Origin: Prolixibacteraceae bacterium UBA6029
GTDB taxonomy: Bacteria > Bacteroidota > Bacteroidia > Bacteroidales > Prolixibacteraceae
Direction of reading: 5' to 3'
Assembly (NCBI GenBank): GCA_002429385.1
Contig: DIZL01000014.1
Span: 87,993-151,992 of the forward strand
Length of the DNA stretch: 64,000 nt
Shown: positions 25,911 to 35,699 of the stretch, piece by piece
Position numbering within the stretch: the stretch's first letter is position 1
Layout of the letters: each line of letters begins with the position of its first letter
Made by a program: the position numbers and the translations under genes
The notes under the pieces: model-generated
The model's input: the letters and a program-made list of their open reading frames with translations, nothing else
What the model was told of the DNA's origin: nothing
The model's database searches: none

Positions 25911-26738
25911 ATGGAAATTAGTGCAGCAGACGTGATGAAGTTGCGTAAAGCAACCGGAGCAGGGATGATGGATTGTAAATCAGCGCTGGCTGAGGCTGAG
26001 GGCGATTTTAGCCGTGCCACCGACATTATCCGTGAAAAGGGTAAACTGGTAGCCAGCAAAAGAGCTGACCGTGCCGCCAATGAAGGAGTATCTCTGGCCA
26101 AAGTGAATGAATCAAAAAAATCAGGTGCGCTTCTCGTTTTGAATTGCGAAACTGACTTCGTTGCAAAGAATGAGGCTTTTGTCGCATTTGCCGAACGGAT
26201 TCTTGACGCAGCCATTGCAAACAATACTACTGATCTGGAAGGGGTTAAAGCTCTGGTTCTTGACGGACGTACAGTTGAAAATCTGATCATTGAACAAACA
26301 GGCGTTATTGGTGAAAGACTTGATTTGCCTTATTTTGCAAAGCTTGATGCCGAAACCGTTGTAGCATACATTCATCCGGGAAACAAATTGTCGACCCTTG
26401 TTGGTTTTAATAAAGCCGATGTTGAGGTTCAGGTTACAAAAGACATTGCCATGCAAGTTGCTGCAATGAATCCAGTAGCTGTTGACAAAAAAGATGTTCC
26501 TGCGGAAACCGTAGCTAAAGAACTTGAAATTGCCAAAGAAAAATTCCGTATGGAAGGTAAACCAGAGGCAATGCTTGATAAAATTTCACAGGGAGCCCTT
26601 GAAAAATTCTTCAAGGATAGTACCTTATTAAATCAGGCTTTTATTAAAGAAAGCAAACAAACTGTTGCTGAATTTCTGAAAGGTATCGATAAGGGTCTCA
26701 CTGTAACTGGATTCAACAGATATAATCTTGCCGACTAG
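25911..26738 (+). CDS. tsf: Elongation factor Ts
   Basis: 275 residues. The TDxMVG-like N-terminal module reads VMKLRKATGAGMMDCKSALAEA, and NCETDFVAKNEAF follows; together these form the EF-Tu contact. The protein recycles EF-Tu-GDP in translation. It is the last gene of rpsB-tsf and is followed 24 bp later by a strong terminator. Confidence 0.97.
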   Translation: MEISAADVMKLRKATGAGMMDCKSALAEAEGDFSRATDIIREKGKLVASKRADRAANEGVSLAKVNESKKSGALLVLNCETDFVAKNEAFVAFAERILDAAIANNTTDLEGVKALVLDGRTVENLIIEQTGVIGERLDLPYFAKLDAETVVAYIHPGNKLSTLVGFNKADVEVQVTKDIAMQVAAMNPVAVDKKDVPAETVAKELEIAKEKFRMEGKPEAMLDKISQGALEKFFKDSTLLNQAFIKESKQTVAEFLKGIDKGLTVTGFNRYNLAD

Positions 26739-26762
26739 TTAATTTTCGCAAGATTAAAATAC

Positions 26763-26794
26763 AAAGCCTTCCGTAAAACGGAAGGCTTTTTTTT
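26763..26794 (+). terminator. Rho-independent terminator after tsf
   Basis: A 12-bp perfect stem (26763-26774 with 26778-26789, loop AAA) is followed by eight T residues. It ends the translation-factor operon. Confidence 0.95.
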
Positions 26795-26957
26795 ACGGTA
26801 TATAAACAGCCAGAATTTTTTAACTAGATGAAGTATTTTTCTTCATTTAGATTGTTAATTTATGCTAATTACTCCAATAAATCCAATATATTTTAAATCT
26901 CTATTTCACTGATTTGAAAGAATGTGCTATCTTCGCAAACGTTAAAAAGCGCTTATA

Positions 26958-29900
26958 ATGAAAAACTTTAAACAACTGAACAATATTGTTGGATGGCTGA
27001 CTTTTCTGGTGGCTGCTATAACCTTTTTGTTGACCATCGAACCGACTGCCAGTTTCTGGGATTGTCCCGAGTTTATAACAACTGCATATAAATTAGGTGT
27101 TGGTCATCCACCTGGCGCACCCTTCTTCATGATAATGGGGCATTTTTTTAGCCTGTTTGCCAGCGATACGGCTCACGTAGGTATGATGGTTAATGTCATG
27201 TCGGCTCTAGCCAGTGCATTTGCCATATTGTTTTTGTTCTGGACTATAACCCATCTGGCAAAAAAATTAATCAAAGCTGATGGTGAATTTACAATGGGCC
27301 AGACTATTGCCATACTTGGAAGTGGCGTTGTCGGAGCTTTGGCTTTTACTTTTTCGGATACCTTTTGGTTCTCTGCTGTAGAAGGTGAGGTATATGCGAG
27401 CTCCTCATTTTTAACAGCATTAGTCTTCTGGGCCATTCTTAAATGGGAAGATGAAGCTGATGAACCTCAGGCTAACCGTTGGATTATATTTATTGCATAT
27501 ATCATTGGACTTTCTATCGGCGTTCACCTTCTGAACTTGCTGGCCATTCCTGCTATTGTCTTTGTATATTATTTCAGGAAGTATAAGGTAACCCGCAATG
27601 GTTTTATTATCAGCCTGATATTATCCATTGTTATTCTCGCTTTAGTGATGTATGTGCTCATTCCGGACACACTGGTTGTTGCCGCCTGGTTTGAATTGCT
27701 TTTCGTTAATGGCTTAGGTCTTCCGTTCAATTACGGAGCTTTGATATTTGCTATACTTGTGTTTGCAGGTATCGTATATGGAATTATTTATACTGTTCAG
27801 AAGAAATTGGTATTATGGAACACGATTCTGCTCAGTATTGCCGTAATTTTGATTGGGTATTCCTCGTTTACAATGATCATTATTCGTGCGGCAGCAGATC
27901 CTCCGATGAATCAAAATAGTCCGAAGAATGTGTATGGTTTACTTGCATATTTGAACCGTGAACAATATGGCGACCGTCCATTGATTTATGGTCAGTATTA
28001 CAATACTCCCCTGGATAAGTATGTTGATGATAAACCATATTACATTGAGAAAAACGGGAAATATGTAGTTGCCGATATGCGCCAGAGGCCAGTTTATAAT
28101 TCGGGTTTGAGTACAATTTTCCCACGCATGTACAGTCGGGAAGAAGGTCATATCGAACAATACAAACAATGGGCCTCAATTACCGGGCGTAAAGTTGAGG
28201 TTGCCGATGAAGATGGACAAACCAAAACGATTGTAATGCCTACCTTTTTTGAAAATCTTACATTTTTCTGGCGGTATCAGATCAATCAAATGTATTTCCG
28301 CTATTTTATGTGGAATTTTGCCGGACGACAGAATGATCTACAGAGCCAGGGAGAAATTACCAACGGGAACTGGATCAGTGGAATTAATTTCCTTGACTCC
28401 CAACGCCTTGGAGATCAGAGTAAGCTACCTCAGGAATTTAAAAACAACAAGGGCCGCAATAAATATTACCTGTTGCCATTCCTTCTCGGAATCGTAGGGA
28501 TCATTTTCATGTACAACAGGGGAGTTCAAGGTAAAAAGGATTTGTGGTCTGTGTTCCTGCTTTTCTTTATGACAGGTCTGGCCATTGTTATTTATCTGAA
28601 TCAGTCGCCGCTACAGCCGCGCGAGCGTGATTACGCCTACGTCGGTTCGTTTTATGCGTTTACTATCTGGATCGGAATCGGAGTTTTGGCACTTTACGAA
28701 GGTCTTAAAAAATATGTTCCTGATACAATCAGTGCCGGTGTGGCAAGTGGTTTGGCACTCTTACTTGTTCCTACAATTATGGCAGCTGAAAACTGGGATG
28801 ATCATGATCGTTCGAACCGTTACACCTGCCGCGACTTTGGGGCAAACTACCTGAACACCTGTGCTCCTAATGCCATCATCTTCACCAATGGTGACAATGA
28901 TACATTTCCTCTGTGGTATGATCAGGAAGTGGAAGGTATTCGTACCGACACGCGTGTTTGTAACCTTAGTTATTTCCAGACGGACTGGTATATTGACCAG
29001 ATGAAAAGCAAGGCATACCAATCGGAGCCTCTGCCCATTACATTTAACCATGATCAGTATGTTCAGGGTAAACGTGATGTGGTATACCTGATGGAGGATC
29101 CGCGTTTGAAGGGTGCGGTAGAACTTAAAAAGGCACTTGATTTTGTTAAAGATAAAGATCCAAGGACCAAGCTTGAACAGGCTGAAGGTGCAGCTTATAT
29201 TCCTTCCAAAAAACTCTTTATGGTGATTGACAAAGCTGCCGTAATCAGGAATAAGGCTGTTGATCCGCAGGACTATGATAAGATTGTAGATACACTTAAG
29301 ATTGATCTTAGCGGCAAGCGTTATATTACCAAGGATGAGTTGATGGTTTTGGATATGATTGCCAATAATAACTGGGAACGTCCAATCTATTTTGCAATTA
29401 CAATTGGTCGTGATAAATACATTAATCTTCAGGATTACTTCCAGCTTGAAGGACTTGCTTACAGGCTTGTCCCCATTAAGACTCCATCGGACAGCGGATT
29501 AAATATTGGAAGGGTCAATACCAGACTGATGTATCCGAATGTTATGAATACATTCAAATGGGGAAACATGAACGATCCAAAAGTTTATATCGACGAAAAC
29601 AACGCCAGGATGATGATGAACATCCGAAATACATTTGACCGGCTGGCAGAAACACTTGTTGCTGAAGGACAAAATGAGAAAGCCATCAAGGTACTTGATC
29701 GTGGTAATGAACTTATACCGGATAGAGTTGTCGCATACAACTACTTCTCGATCATGATGGCCGAAACTTACTTTAAGGCCGGACAGGCAGCAAAAGGGAA
29801 AGAAATGATCAACACGATTATGACCAGTTATAAAGAAAAACTGGATTATTTCCTGAAACTGGACAAGTCCATGAGAAGTTCGGTTGATGAAGAAATACAA

Positions 29901-30023
29901 CGGAGCTTATATTTTATGCGGGAAATCAGCCAGGTTTGCACAAGAAATAATCAACCGGAATTATTAAAAGATGTAACCAGTGCATTTAACAGTTATCTCG
30001 AAAGATACAGTTCATTGAAATAA
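26958..30023 (+). CDS. DUF2723 (GT117) multi-pass membrane protein
   Basis: 1021 residues. The N-terminal ~620 residues hold a dozen or so transmembrane segments with the DUF2723 hallmark TASFWDCPEFITTAYKLGVGHPPG near residue 30, the acidic pair expected in the first periplasmic loop of GT-C enzymes (TMEM260-like protein O-mannosyltransferases). The C-terminal ~400 residues are soluble and end in helical repeats (AEGQNEKAIKVLDRGNELIP, TPR-like). The likely role is glycan transfer from a lipid donor at the outer face of the inner membrane. It overlaps the deacetylase gene by 1 bp. Confidence 0.88.
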   Translation: MKNFKQLNNIVGWLTFLVAAITFLLTIEPTASFWDCPEFITTAYKLGVGHPPGAPFFMIMGHFFSLFASDTAHVGMMVNVMSALASAFAILFLFWTITHLAKKLIKADGEFTMGQTIAILGSGVVGALAFTFSDTFWFSAVEGEVYASSSFLTALVFWAILKWEDEADEPQANRWIIFIAYIIGLSIGVHLLNLLAIPAIVFVYYFRKYKVTRNGFIISLILSIVILALVMYVLIPDTLVVAAWFELLFVNGLGLPFNYGALIFAILVFAGIVYGIIYTVQKKLVLWNTILLSIAVILIGYSSFTMIIIRAAADPPMNQNSPKNVYGLLAYLNREQYGDRPLIYGQYYNTPLDKYVDDKPYYIEKNGKYVVADMRQRPVYNSGLSTIFPRMYSREEGHIEQYKQWASITGRKVEVADEDGQTKTIVMPTFFENLTFFWRYQINQMYFRYFMWNFAGRQNDLQSQGEITNGNWISGINFLDSQRLGDQSKLPQEFKNNKGRNKYYLLPFLLGIVGIIFMYNRGVQGKKDLWSVFLLFFMTGLAIVIYLNQSPLQPRERDYAYVGSFYAFTIWIGIGVLALYEGLKKYVPDTISAGVASGLALLLVPTIMAAENWDDHDRSNRYTCRDFGANYLNTCAPNAIIFTNGDNDTFPLWYDQEVEGIRTDTRVCNLSYFQTDWYIDQMKSKAYQSEPLPITFNHDQYVQGKRDVVYLMEDPRLKGAVELKKALDFVKDKDPRTKLEQAEGAAYIPSKKLFMVIDKAAVIRNKAVDPQDYDKIVDTLKIDLSGKRYITKDELMVLDMIANNNWERPIYFAITIGRDKYINLQDYFQLEGLAYRLVPIKTPSDSGLNIGRVNTRLMYPNVMNTFKWGNMNDPKVYIDENNARMMMNIRNTFDRLAETLVAEGQNEKAIKVLDRGNELIPDRVVAYNYFSIMMAETYFKAGQAAKGKEMINTIMTSYKEKLDYFLKLDKSMRSSVDEEIQRSLYFMREISQVCTRNNQPELLKDVTSAFNSYLERYSSLK

Positions 30024-30673
30024 TGAAACGTTTTGACCCCAGGGTTCGTTTGCCTGAATTCATCACAGCTCTGTTCAAGGACGTTGTCTGGAGATTGGAT
30101 GAAAGCGAGCGGGTCGTTTATCTGACCTTCGATGATGGACCGGTACCTAAAGTAACACCTTGGGTGCTCGATCTTCTTCGGCTGGAAGATATACAGGCTA
30201 CATTTTTCTGCGTGGGAGAAAATGTGATGAAATATGCTGATGTTTACCAGCGAATCCTTGACGATGGTCATTCGGTAGGAAATCACACTTTCAACCATTG
30301 GCAAGGACTGAGGAAAGGGGATCAGGATTTTTACGGAAATATTGAAAAGGCAGGGATCTATATTGACTCAGACCTTTTCAGGCCGCCTCACGGATGGTTG
30401 AAATTTTCACAGTATCGGTACCTGAAACAGCAGTACCGGATCATCATGTGGGACTTAATAACCTGCGATTATGATTCCCGGATCAAACCGGATCATGTTT
30501 TTAGGAACATTACTGATTTTGTTCGTCCCGGTTCAGTAATTACGTTTCATGATTCAATCAAAGCAAAGAGTAATCTGATAGAAACCTTAGCACGCGCAAT
30601 ACACTGGATGAAGGAACAAGGTTATCGTTTTGAAGCTATTCCATATAATAAACGAATAAATAGCAGGCAGTAA
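30023..30673 (+). CDS. Polysaccharide deacetylase (NodB domain)
   Basis: 216 residues without a signal peptide. The NodB motif TFDDGP is at 35-40 (catalytic base and metal-binding Asp37/Asp38), the metal-binding histidines are in GNHTFNH (His88, His92), and RPPHG is at about 120. It removes N-acetyl groups from amino sugars of a glycan; the lack of a signal suggests a cytosolic or membrane-associated substrate. Its ATG shares a base with the DUF2723 stop (TAATG), so translation is coupled and the two may act on the same glycan. Confidence 0.88.
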   Translation: MKRFDPRVRLPEFITALFKDVVWRLDESERVVYLTFDDGPVPKVTPWVLDLLRLEDIQATFFCVGENVMKYADVYQRILDDGHSVGNHTFNHWQGLRKGDQDFYGNIEKAGIYIDSDLFRPPHGWLKFSQYRYLKQQYRIIMWDLITCDYDSRIKPDHVFRNITDFVRPGSVITFHDSIKAKSNLIETLARAIHWMKEQGYRFEAIPYNKRINSRQ

Positions 30674-30688
30674 GACTCTTACTGCCTG
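30664..30688 (+). terminator. Hairpin overlapping the deacetylase stop codon
   Basis: An 11-bp perfect stem (CAGGCAGTAAG with CTTACTGCCTG, loop ACT) spans the stop codon. There is no T-run after it, so termination would be weak; it may instead protect the 3' end or attenuate read-through into purD. Confidence 0.5.
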
Positions 30689-30704
30689 TCAAAATTTAAT
30701 GATA

Positions 30705-31976
30705 ATGATAAATATATTAATTGTTGGGTCAGGAGGAAGAGAACATGCCATGGCATGGAAAATAAAACAATCGCCAAAACTCAAACAGTTATTTATTGCA
30801 CCGGGAAATGTTGGAACTGCACTTTTAGGAACCAATATTCCAGTAGGAGTATCTGATTTCGATGGGATAAAAAAAGCAGTAACAGACAATCAGATTGATT
30901 TGGTATTGGTAGGACCTGAAGTGCCTTTGTGCGAGGGCTTACACGATTACTTCAAGGCTGACCCGATATTGAAACATATCCTGTTTGTTGGACCCTATAA
31001 ACTGGGAGCACAACTTGAAGGCAGCAAGGATTTTGCAAAAAAATTCATGATGCGTCATCAGATTCCAACCGCAAAATATCTCGCTGTTACTTCCGAAAAC
31101 CTTTCAGAAGGAGTTGAATTCCTGAAAACGATGACCGCTCCTTACGTTTTGAAAGCCGATGGACTGGCTGCCGGGAAAGGAGTTCTTATTCTGAACGATC
31201 TTCAGGAAACAGAATCATCGTTGAAAGAAATGCTCGGAGGTCAGTTCGGGGCTGCAAGCCGGAAAGTCGTTATTGAAGAATTCCTAAGCGGTATTGAATG
31301 TTCGGTATTTGTCCTGACAGACGGCTCGGACTATCGAATACTGCCAGTGGCCAAAGATTACAAACGCATTGGTGAAGGCGATACGGGGCTGAATACAGGC
31401 GGAATGGGAGCTGTTTCACCAGTTCCCTTTGCCGATGAAGTATTTATGAAAAAGGTTGAAGATCGAATTATCCGACCAACGGTTCAGGGTCTGATCAATG
31501 ACCTGATTCCGTACAATGGTTTTATTTTCCTTGGCCTCATTAGTTGCAAGGGTGAACCGATGGTGATTGAATATAATGTCAGGATGGGTGATCCTGAAAC
31601 GGAAGCCGTGATGCTTCGTATTCAGTCTGATTTTGTCGATTTACTGATTGGTGCAGCTGAGGGTACTCTGGCTGATAAAACCCTCGAAATTGATCCCCGA
31701 ACTGCTGTTGCCGTGATGCTCGTTTCAGGAGGTTATCCTGGTTCATACGAAAAAGGGAAAGTAATCAGCGGACTGGAGAATGTAGAAACCAGTCTGGTTT
31801 TTCATGCCGGAACAATTCAATGCGGTGAAGATGTTTGTACCGATGGAGGGCGTGTCCTGACCATCAGTTCATATGGCAACAATATGAGCGAAGCACTTTC
31901 GTGTTCATACAAAAATGCACAGTTCATCAACTTCAATGGCTTGTATTACCGTAAAGACCTGGGTTTCGATCTTTAA
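30705..31976 (+). CDS. purD: Phosphoribosylamine-glycine ligase (GAR synthetase)
   Basis: PurD is the second enzyme of purine synthesis. The start at 30705 (MINILIVGSGGREHAMAWK) gives 423 residues, the family size. The ATP-grasp motifs are intact: KADGLAAGKGV near 150, GDTGLNTGGMGA near 225, and EYNVRMGDPETEAV near 285, the signature. It follows the deacetylase by 31 bp on the same strand and precedes the DUF6427 gene by 14 bp. Confidence 0.97.
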   Translation: MINILIVGSGGREHAMAWKIKQSPKLKQLFIAPGNVGTALLGTNIPVGVSDFDGIKKAVTDNQIDLVLVGPEVPLCEGLHDYFKADPILKHILFVGPYKLGAQLEGSKDFAKKFMMRHQIPTAKYLAVTSENLSEGVEFLKTMTAPYVLKADGLAAGKGVLILNDLQETESSLKEMLGGQFGAASRKVVIEEFLSGIECSVFVLTDGSDYRILPVAKDYKRIGEGDTGLNTGGMGAVSPVPFADEVFMKKVEDRIIRPTVQGLINDLIPYNGFIFLGLISCKGEPMVIEYNVRMGDPETEAVMLRIQSDFVDLLIGAAEGTLADKTLEIDPRTAVAVMLVSGGYPGSYEKGKVISGLENVETSLVFHAGTIQCGEDVCTDGGRVLTISSYGNNMSEALSCSYKNAQFINFNGLYYRKDLGFDL

Positions 31977-31990
31977 TTATTCTCAAAGGG

Positions 31991-32977
31991 ATGTTACTTA
32001 AAATACTAAAATCAAATCAGCCTTTTCATTTTTTACTGATTCCAATTATTGCAACTGCATTATGGATCAGATCATTCATGAATCCGGTCAGCTATACTTT
32101 TTATCCCGGAGAGGACATGATGCTATTGTATCAACCCATTAATTCTGTTCTCATTAATCATCCCTTAACCAGTCATATTCTGGCATTGATTTTTACGACC
32201 CTGATTGCCTTCCTGATTTTAAAATTGAATGTACAATATGCCTTTATCCGGTCAAAGACTTTTCTGCCATCCAGCCTGTTTATATTAATTACAGGTGGAA
32301 TTTCCGATATTCATGCCATGCATCCCGTATATCCGGCAGCTTTGTTCTTAATTCTGGCCATTGACCGTATATTTAGCTCATTCGAGAAAGAAGTTATTCA
32401 TTCCAATGCTTTTGACTCCGGAGTATTTCTTTCCATCGGCTCGCTTTTTTATCTGAATCTTGTTTTCTTCTTTCCATTTCTCTGGATCGCATTCATCATT
32501 GTGAAACCCAATGTAAATTGGCGTGAGTATATACTGACTACCCTCGGTTTTATCTTACCCTGGCTGGCAGCATTGGCATATTATTTGATTTCGGGCAGTA
32601 CAGATGAATTACTTCACACGCTTGAAACGAATATTACCTCTCATCAGATCTTTTTAAGAGAAGGCTTGCCTATTCAGATCTATATCGGTTACCTTGTTTT
32701 ATTAACCTTCCTGTCAAGCATCTTCCTTCTGGCACAATATGATGGGAAAAAGATCAGTTCCCGCAAATTCTTTAAAACATTCTTCTGGATTTTCCTGATT
32801 TCGTGCATACTGATCATAGCCAATCCGGCTGTATCACAAGAGATTATTATTATTCTGGCTATACCATTGACCTATCTGATTTCGAACTACCTGGTTTTCA
32901 TGAAACGTCAAACATGGGGCGAGGTATTCCTGTATCTGCTTACTGCAGGAGTAATTTATATGCAGTTTGTTTTGTAA
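31991..32977 (+). CDS. DUF6427 family integral membrane protein
   Basis: 328 residues with about eight to ten hydrophobic segments and few charges. The opening MLLKILKSNQPFHFLLIPI and GGISDIHAMHPVYPAALFLI resemble the Bacteroidota-only DUF6427 family. Its function is unknown. It follows purD by 14 bp and faces the convergent porin-like gene after 18 bp. Confidence 0.7.
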   Translation: MLLKILKSNQPFHFLLIPIIATALWIRSFMNPVSYTFYPGEDMMLLYQPINSVLINHPLTSHILALIFTTLIAFLILKLNVQYAFIRSKTFLPSSLFILITGGISDIHAMHPVYPAALFLILAIDRIFSSFEKEVIHSNAFDSGVFLSIGSLFYLNLVFFFPFLWIAFIIVKPNVNWREYILTTLGFILPWLAALAYYLISGSTDELLHTLETNITSHQIFLREGLPIQIYIGYLVLLTFLSSIFLLAQYDGKKISSRKFFKTFFWIFLISCILIIANPAVSQEIIIILAIPLTYLISNYLVFMKRQTWGEVFLYLLTAGVIYMQFVL

Positions 32978-32995
32978 CAGACAAGAAGTAAACAT

Positions 32996-34342
32996 CTAGA
33001 TTTCTACATGTGCCCGTATACCAAAAGCATTTACCGGTCCACGGTCTTTATTGTATGCCGGATTAACTATGAACTGATAGTCCGGGCTAATCCATAACGG
33101 GTAATTGTTTAATTTGAATGAATAGTATACCTCGGTAATCATTTCATGCCGGTAATTTAAACTTCCATCTCCGATAATAAACCCATACCCTCCTGCCTTC
33201 AGGTAATTCCGGTGTTCAGCAGACAACCCGTTAGCAAGCACCGCTATACCGATTTTATCATCAATCCGGTTCCAGATGTTTCCTTTTAGCTGTAATCCTA
33301 TACTAATCGCTCTGTCAATTTCAGTAAAGGCCCAGGTTTCGTTATGCCCGTCATTCCAGCTTGCCCGGGCAAATGAACCAATATTGTCAGTGAAATTATG
33401 CTCCGCATTTATGCCAAACCCATATTTAATGCGGCCTAATGTATTTGTACTGTCTATTGCAGGTGATGTATGATTTGCTTCGCCCAGTTCAATGGACTTT
33501 ATATAGCTTCCCATCCGGGCATGGGTCAGAAAAGTCATTATCCGAAAGGTTCCAGACTGATGGCCAAGCCTATATTTGTGTTCAAGTTCCAGGGCTTCTG
33601 AATGTGAATGGAATACATTTTTATCCATTACAGCGCCATTGGCTGTTGTGGGAACCATCACAGAAGCTAACCGTAGCGCCCAATCCGGCTTTATAAGTTC
33701 AGTAATTACTCCATAGGTATAACCCCTGGTGTTGGCCGGATAATCCCATGCTCCATTGCCCATTAAGGCCCAATTGTAAAATTGGGAACGAGGGTCATGG
33801 CTGAACTTGTTATTATCCAGAAAGTCCATAATGCTGAATTTCCCTGCTGATATAGCAAGATAAGAATCAGGAAGGCGGGTCGGCAACTGGTTAATCTCAT
33901 CTTCAACCAGTTCGTAGTGATCCGACAAAGCAAATATTTGCTTGATGAACAATCGTGCAGTATAAACTTTAGGATTAACGTCACTTACGCGATATACTTC
34001 ACCATTTGGGAACCCTGCCACACCAAGAGTTTTAGAAAAACCGTTGCCTCCTGAAATCTCTGGATTATAATAGGCTGAAGCGCCTTTCCATAGTCTTGCT
34101 CCGAAAAACATTGTCCCAGTTATTGAAGTGTTTCCTTCAGCTTCAGGATTTAAGCTATTTATACCAGAGTATTTTGCGCGAAACAATGGATGATATTGGT
34201 AAATAGTGGTGTTTTGAAAATGAAAATTCCACCTTTTGGTATCAGTACTGTCCTTTGAAGTTTGTCCTTGCAGCGTAACAGATAATGAAAACAGACAAAC
34301 AAGAGCAAATGTATAAATGAATGCTTTTTTTATAACGATCAT
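32996..34342 (-). CDS. OprB-like outer-membrane porin
   Basis: 448 residues with a signal peptide (cleavage near TLQGQ) and a beta-rich body. The WNFHFQNTTIYQYHP start, NPEISGGNGFSKTLGVAGFPNGEVYR, GKFSIMDFLDNNKFSHDPRSQFYNWALM and the final NPAYNKDRGPVNAFGIRAHVEI match the carbohydrate-selective porin (OprB) group. The gene is 101 bp downstream of the Nramp-fold transporter on the same strand, so it may serve metal entry rather than sugar entry here; that is inference. Its leader folds the Shine-Dalgarno sequence into a 10-bp hairpin. Confidence 0.8.
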   Translation of the reverse strand: MIVIKKAFIYTFALVCLFSLSVTLQGQTSKDSTDTKRWNFHFQNTTIYQYHPLFRAKYSGINSLNPEAEGNTSITGTMFFGARLWKGASAYYNPEISGGNGFSKTLGVAGFPNGEVYRVSDVNPKVYTARLFIKQIFALSDHYELVEDEINQLPTRLPDSYLAISAGKFSIMDFLDNNKFSHDPRSQFYNWALMGNGAWDYPANTRGYTYGVITELIKPDWALRLASVMVPTTANGAVMDKNVFHSHSEALELEHKYRLGHQSGTFRIMTFLTHARMGSYIKSIELGEANHTSPAIDSTNTLGRIKYGFGINAEHNFTDNIGSFARASWNDGHNETWAFTEIDRAISIGLQLKGNIWNRIDDKIGIAVLANGLSAEHRNYLKAGGYGFIIGDGSLNYRHEMITEVYYSFKLNNYPLWISPDYQFIVNPAYNKDRGPVNAFGIRAHVEI

Positions 34343-34346
34343 ATTT

Positions 34347-34387
34347 CTTCTTCCTGAATTTTTAAGATATGAACTTACAGGAAGAAG
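34347..34387 (-). promoter_or_regulatory. Shine-Dalgarno-hiding hairpin before the porin gene
   Basis: On the minus strand CTTCTTCCTG pairs perfectly with CAGGAAGAAG (10 bp, 21-nt loop). The second arm contains the purine-rich ribosome site and ends 4 nt before the ATG at 34342, so translation initiation would be blocked while the stem stands. Confidence 0.6.
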
Positions 34388-34443
34388 ATGATTGAATCCT
34401 TTTCCTTCCTGAATGGGTTACTTCTGATTTGCTTTTCTGATAT

Positions 34444-35688
34444 TTATTTACTGAATAAAGGTAATAAAATCAGTCCGGCTGACAATGCGGTCAATACTAT
34501 TGCTGCAGTCCATCCAATAATATTATTAATTGGCTTATTCACGTATTCCCCCATGATCTTTTTGTTGTTCACCAGCAAGATCATGCATACCAGAACCACG
34601 GGTAAAAGCATACCATTAATGACCTGTGACCACAAAGAAATTAAGATAAGGGGAGCATTTGGAATCAGAATAATAGCTGCTCCAAGTATAATAATTCCGG
34701 TATATAAGAAATAAAATTCTTTGGCGTCATTCCATTTTTTATCAATACCTGCTTCAAAACCAAATGCTTCACAGACGTAAAAGGCTGTAGCCAGTGGTAA
34801 AATAGTTGCAGAAAAGATAGATGCGATAAAAAGACCAAATGCAAATACCTGTGATGCTATTGCTCCCGCGAGTGGTTTTAATGCAAGGGCAGCATCTTTT
34901 GCTTCTTCAATCACAACCTTATTTTCGTGTAAGGTTGAAGCACATGCTACTATAATAAAGAAAGCAACAATGACAGTAGCAAGGCAGCCAATAATAATAT
35001 CGATCAGCAGGTACTTGTAATGCTTCATTTTCAAGCCCTTCTCAATAACCGACGATTGCATGTAGAATTGCATCCAGGGGGCAATGGTCGTCCCGATGAT
35101 CCCAATAACTATGGTCAAACCCTGAGTATCCATTGGCATTTTAGGATGAGCAACAGCACTGCCTATTTCCGACCAATGCGGCTTTCCCATAATAGCTGAA
35201 ACAACATACATTAACAATGAAACACTAAAAATCAGAAAAATACGTTCAGCGATTTTATAGTTTCCCTTCACGACCAGAAACCAAACCATAAACGCGACTA
35301 TCGGGACAGAAATGTATTTACTTATCCCGAAAACTTCCATACTGCCTGCCACACCGGCAAATTCTGTAGTAGTATTTCCAATGTCGGCAATCAATAAACC
35401 GATGAAGATAAAGAAGGTGATCTTAACTCCGGCATTCTCACGGATCAGGTCGGCAAGACCTTTACCGGTAACAATTCCCATTCGGGCGTTCATTTCCTGA
35501 ATTACAACAAGTACAATAAATGAAGGGATAAGCGTCCAAATAAGGCTATATCCGTATATTGCTCCGGCTACCGAATAGGTAGTTATTCCACCGGCATCGT
35601 TATCAACACTTCCCGTAATTATCCCTGGCCCCAAAATAGCAAAGAACAAGGCAAGCTGGGTGAAAAAAGTTTTTTTGTTTTTAAACAT
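34444..35688 (-). CDS. Nramp-superfamily divalent metal transporter, NRMT-like
   Basis: 414 residues, eleven or so membrane segments, Nramp fold. In the first helix the usual DPGN is DAGG (31-34), and in the sixth the usual MPH is APW (202-204). Loss of the Asn and Met ligands, with Asp31 kept, is the pattern described for Nramp-related magnesium transporters (NRMT), which carry Mg2+ and Mn2+ as hydrated ions. It follows the PRC/MgtE_N/CBS gene by 11 bp, with GGAGGGG next to that gene's stop as a strong ribosome site. This makes Mg2+/Mn2+ uptake the best guess; specificity is untested. Confidence 0.8.
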   Translation of the reverse strand: MFKNKKTFFTQLALFFAILGPGIITGSVDNDAGGITTYSVAGAIYGYSLIWTLIPSFIVLVVIQEMNARMGIVTGKGLADLIRENAGVKITFFIFIGLLIADIGNTTTEFAGVAGSMEVFGISKYISVPIVAFMVWFLVVKGNYKIAERIFLIFSVSLLMYVVSAIMGKPHWSEIGSAVAHPKMPMDTQGLTIVIGIIGTTIAPWMQFYMQSSVIEKGLKMKHYKYLLIDIIIGCLATVIVAFFIIVACASTLHENKVVIEEAKDAALALKPLAGAIASQVFAFGLFIASIFSATILPLATAFYVCEAFGFEAGIDKKWNDAKEFYFLYTGIIILGAAIILIPNAPLILISLWSQVINGMLLPVVLVCMILLVNNKKIMGEYVNKPINNIIGWTAAIVLTALSAGLILLPLFSK

Positions 35689-35699
35689 CTGATCCCCTC

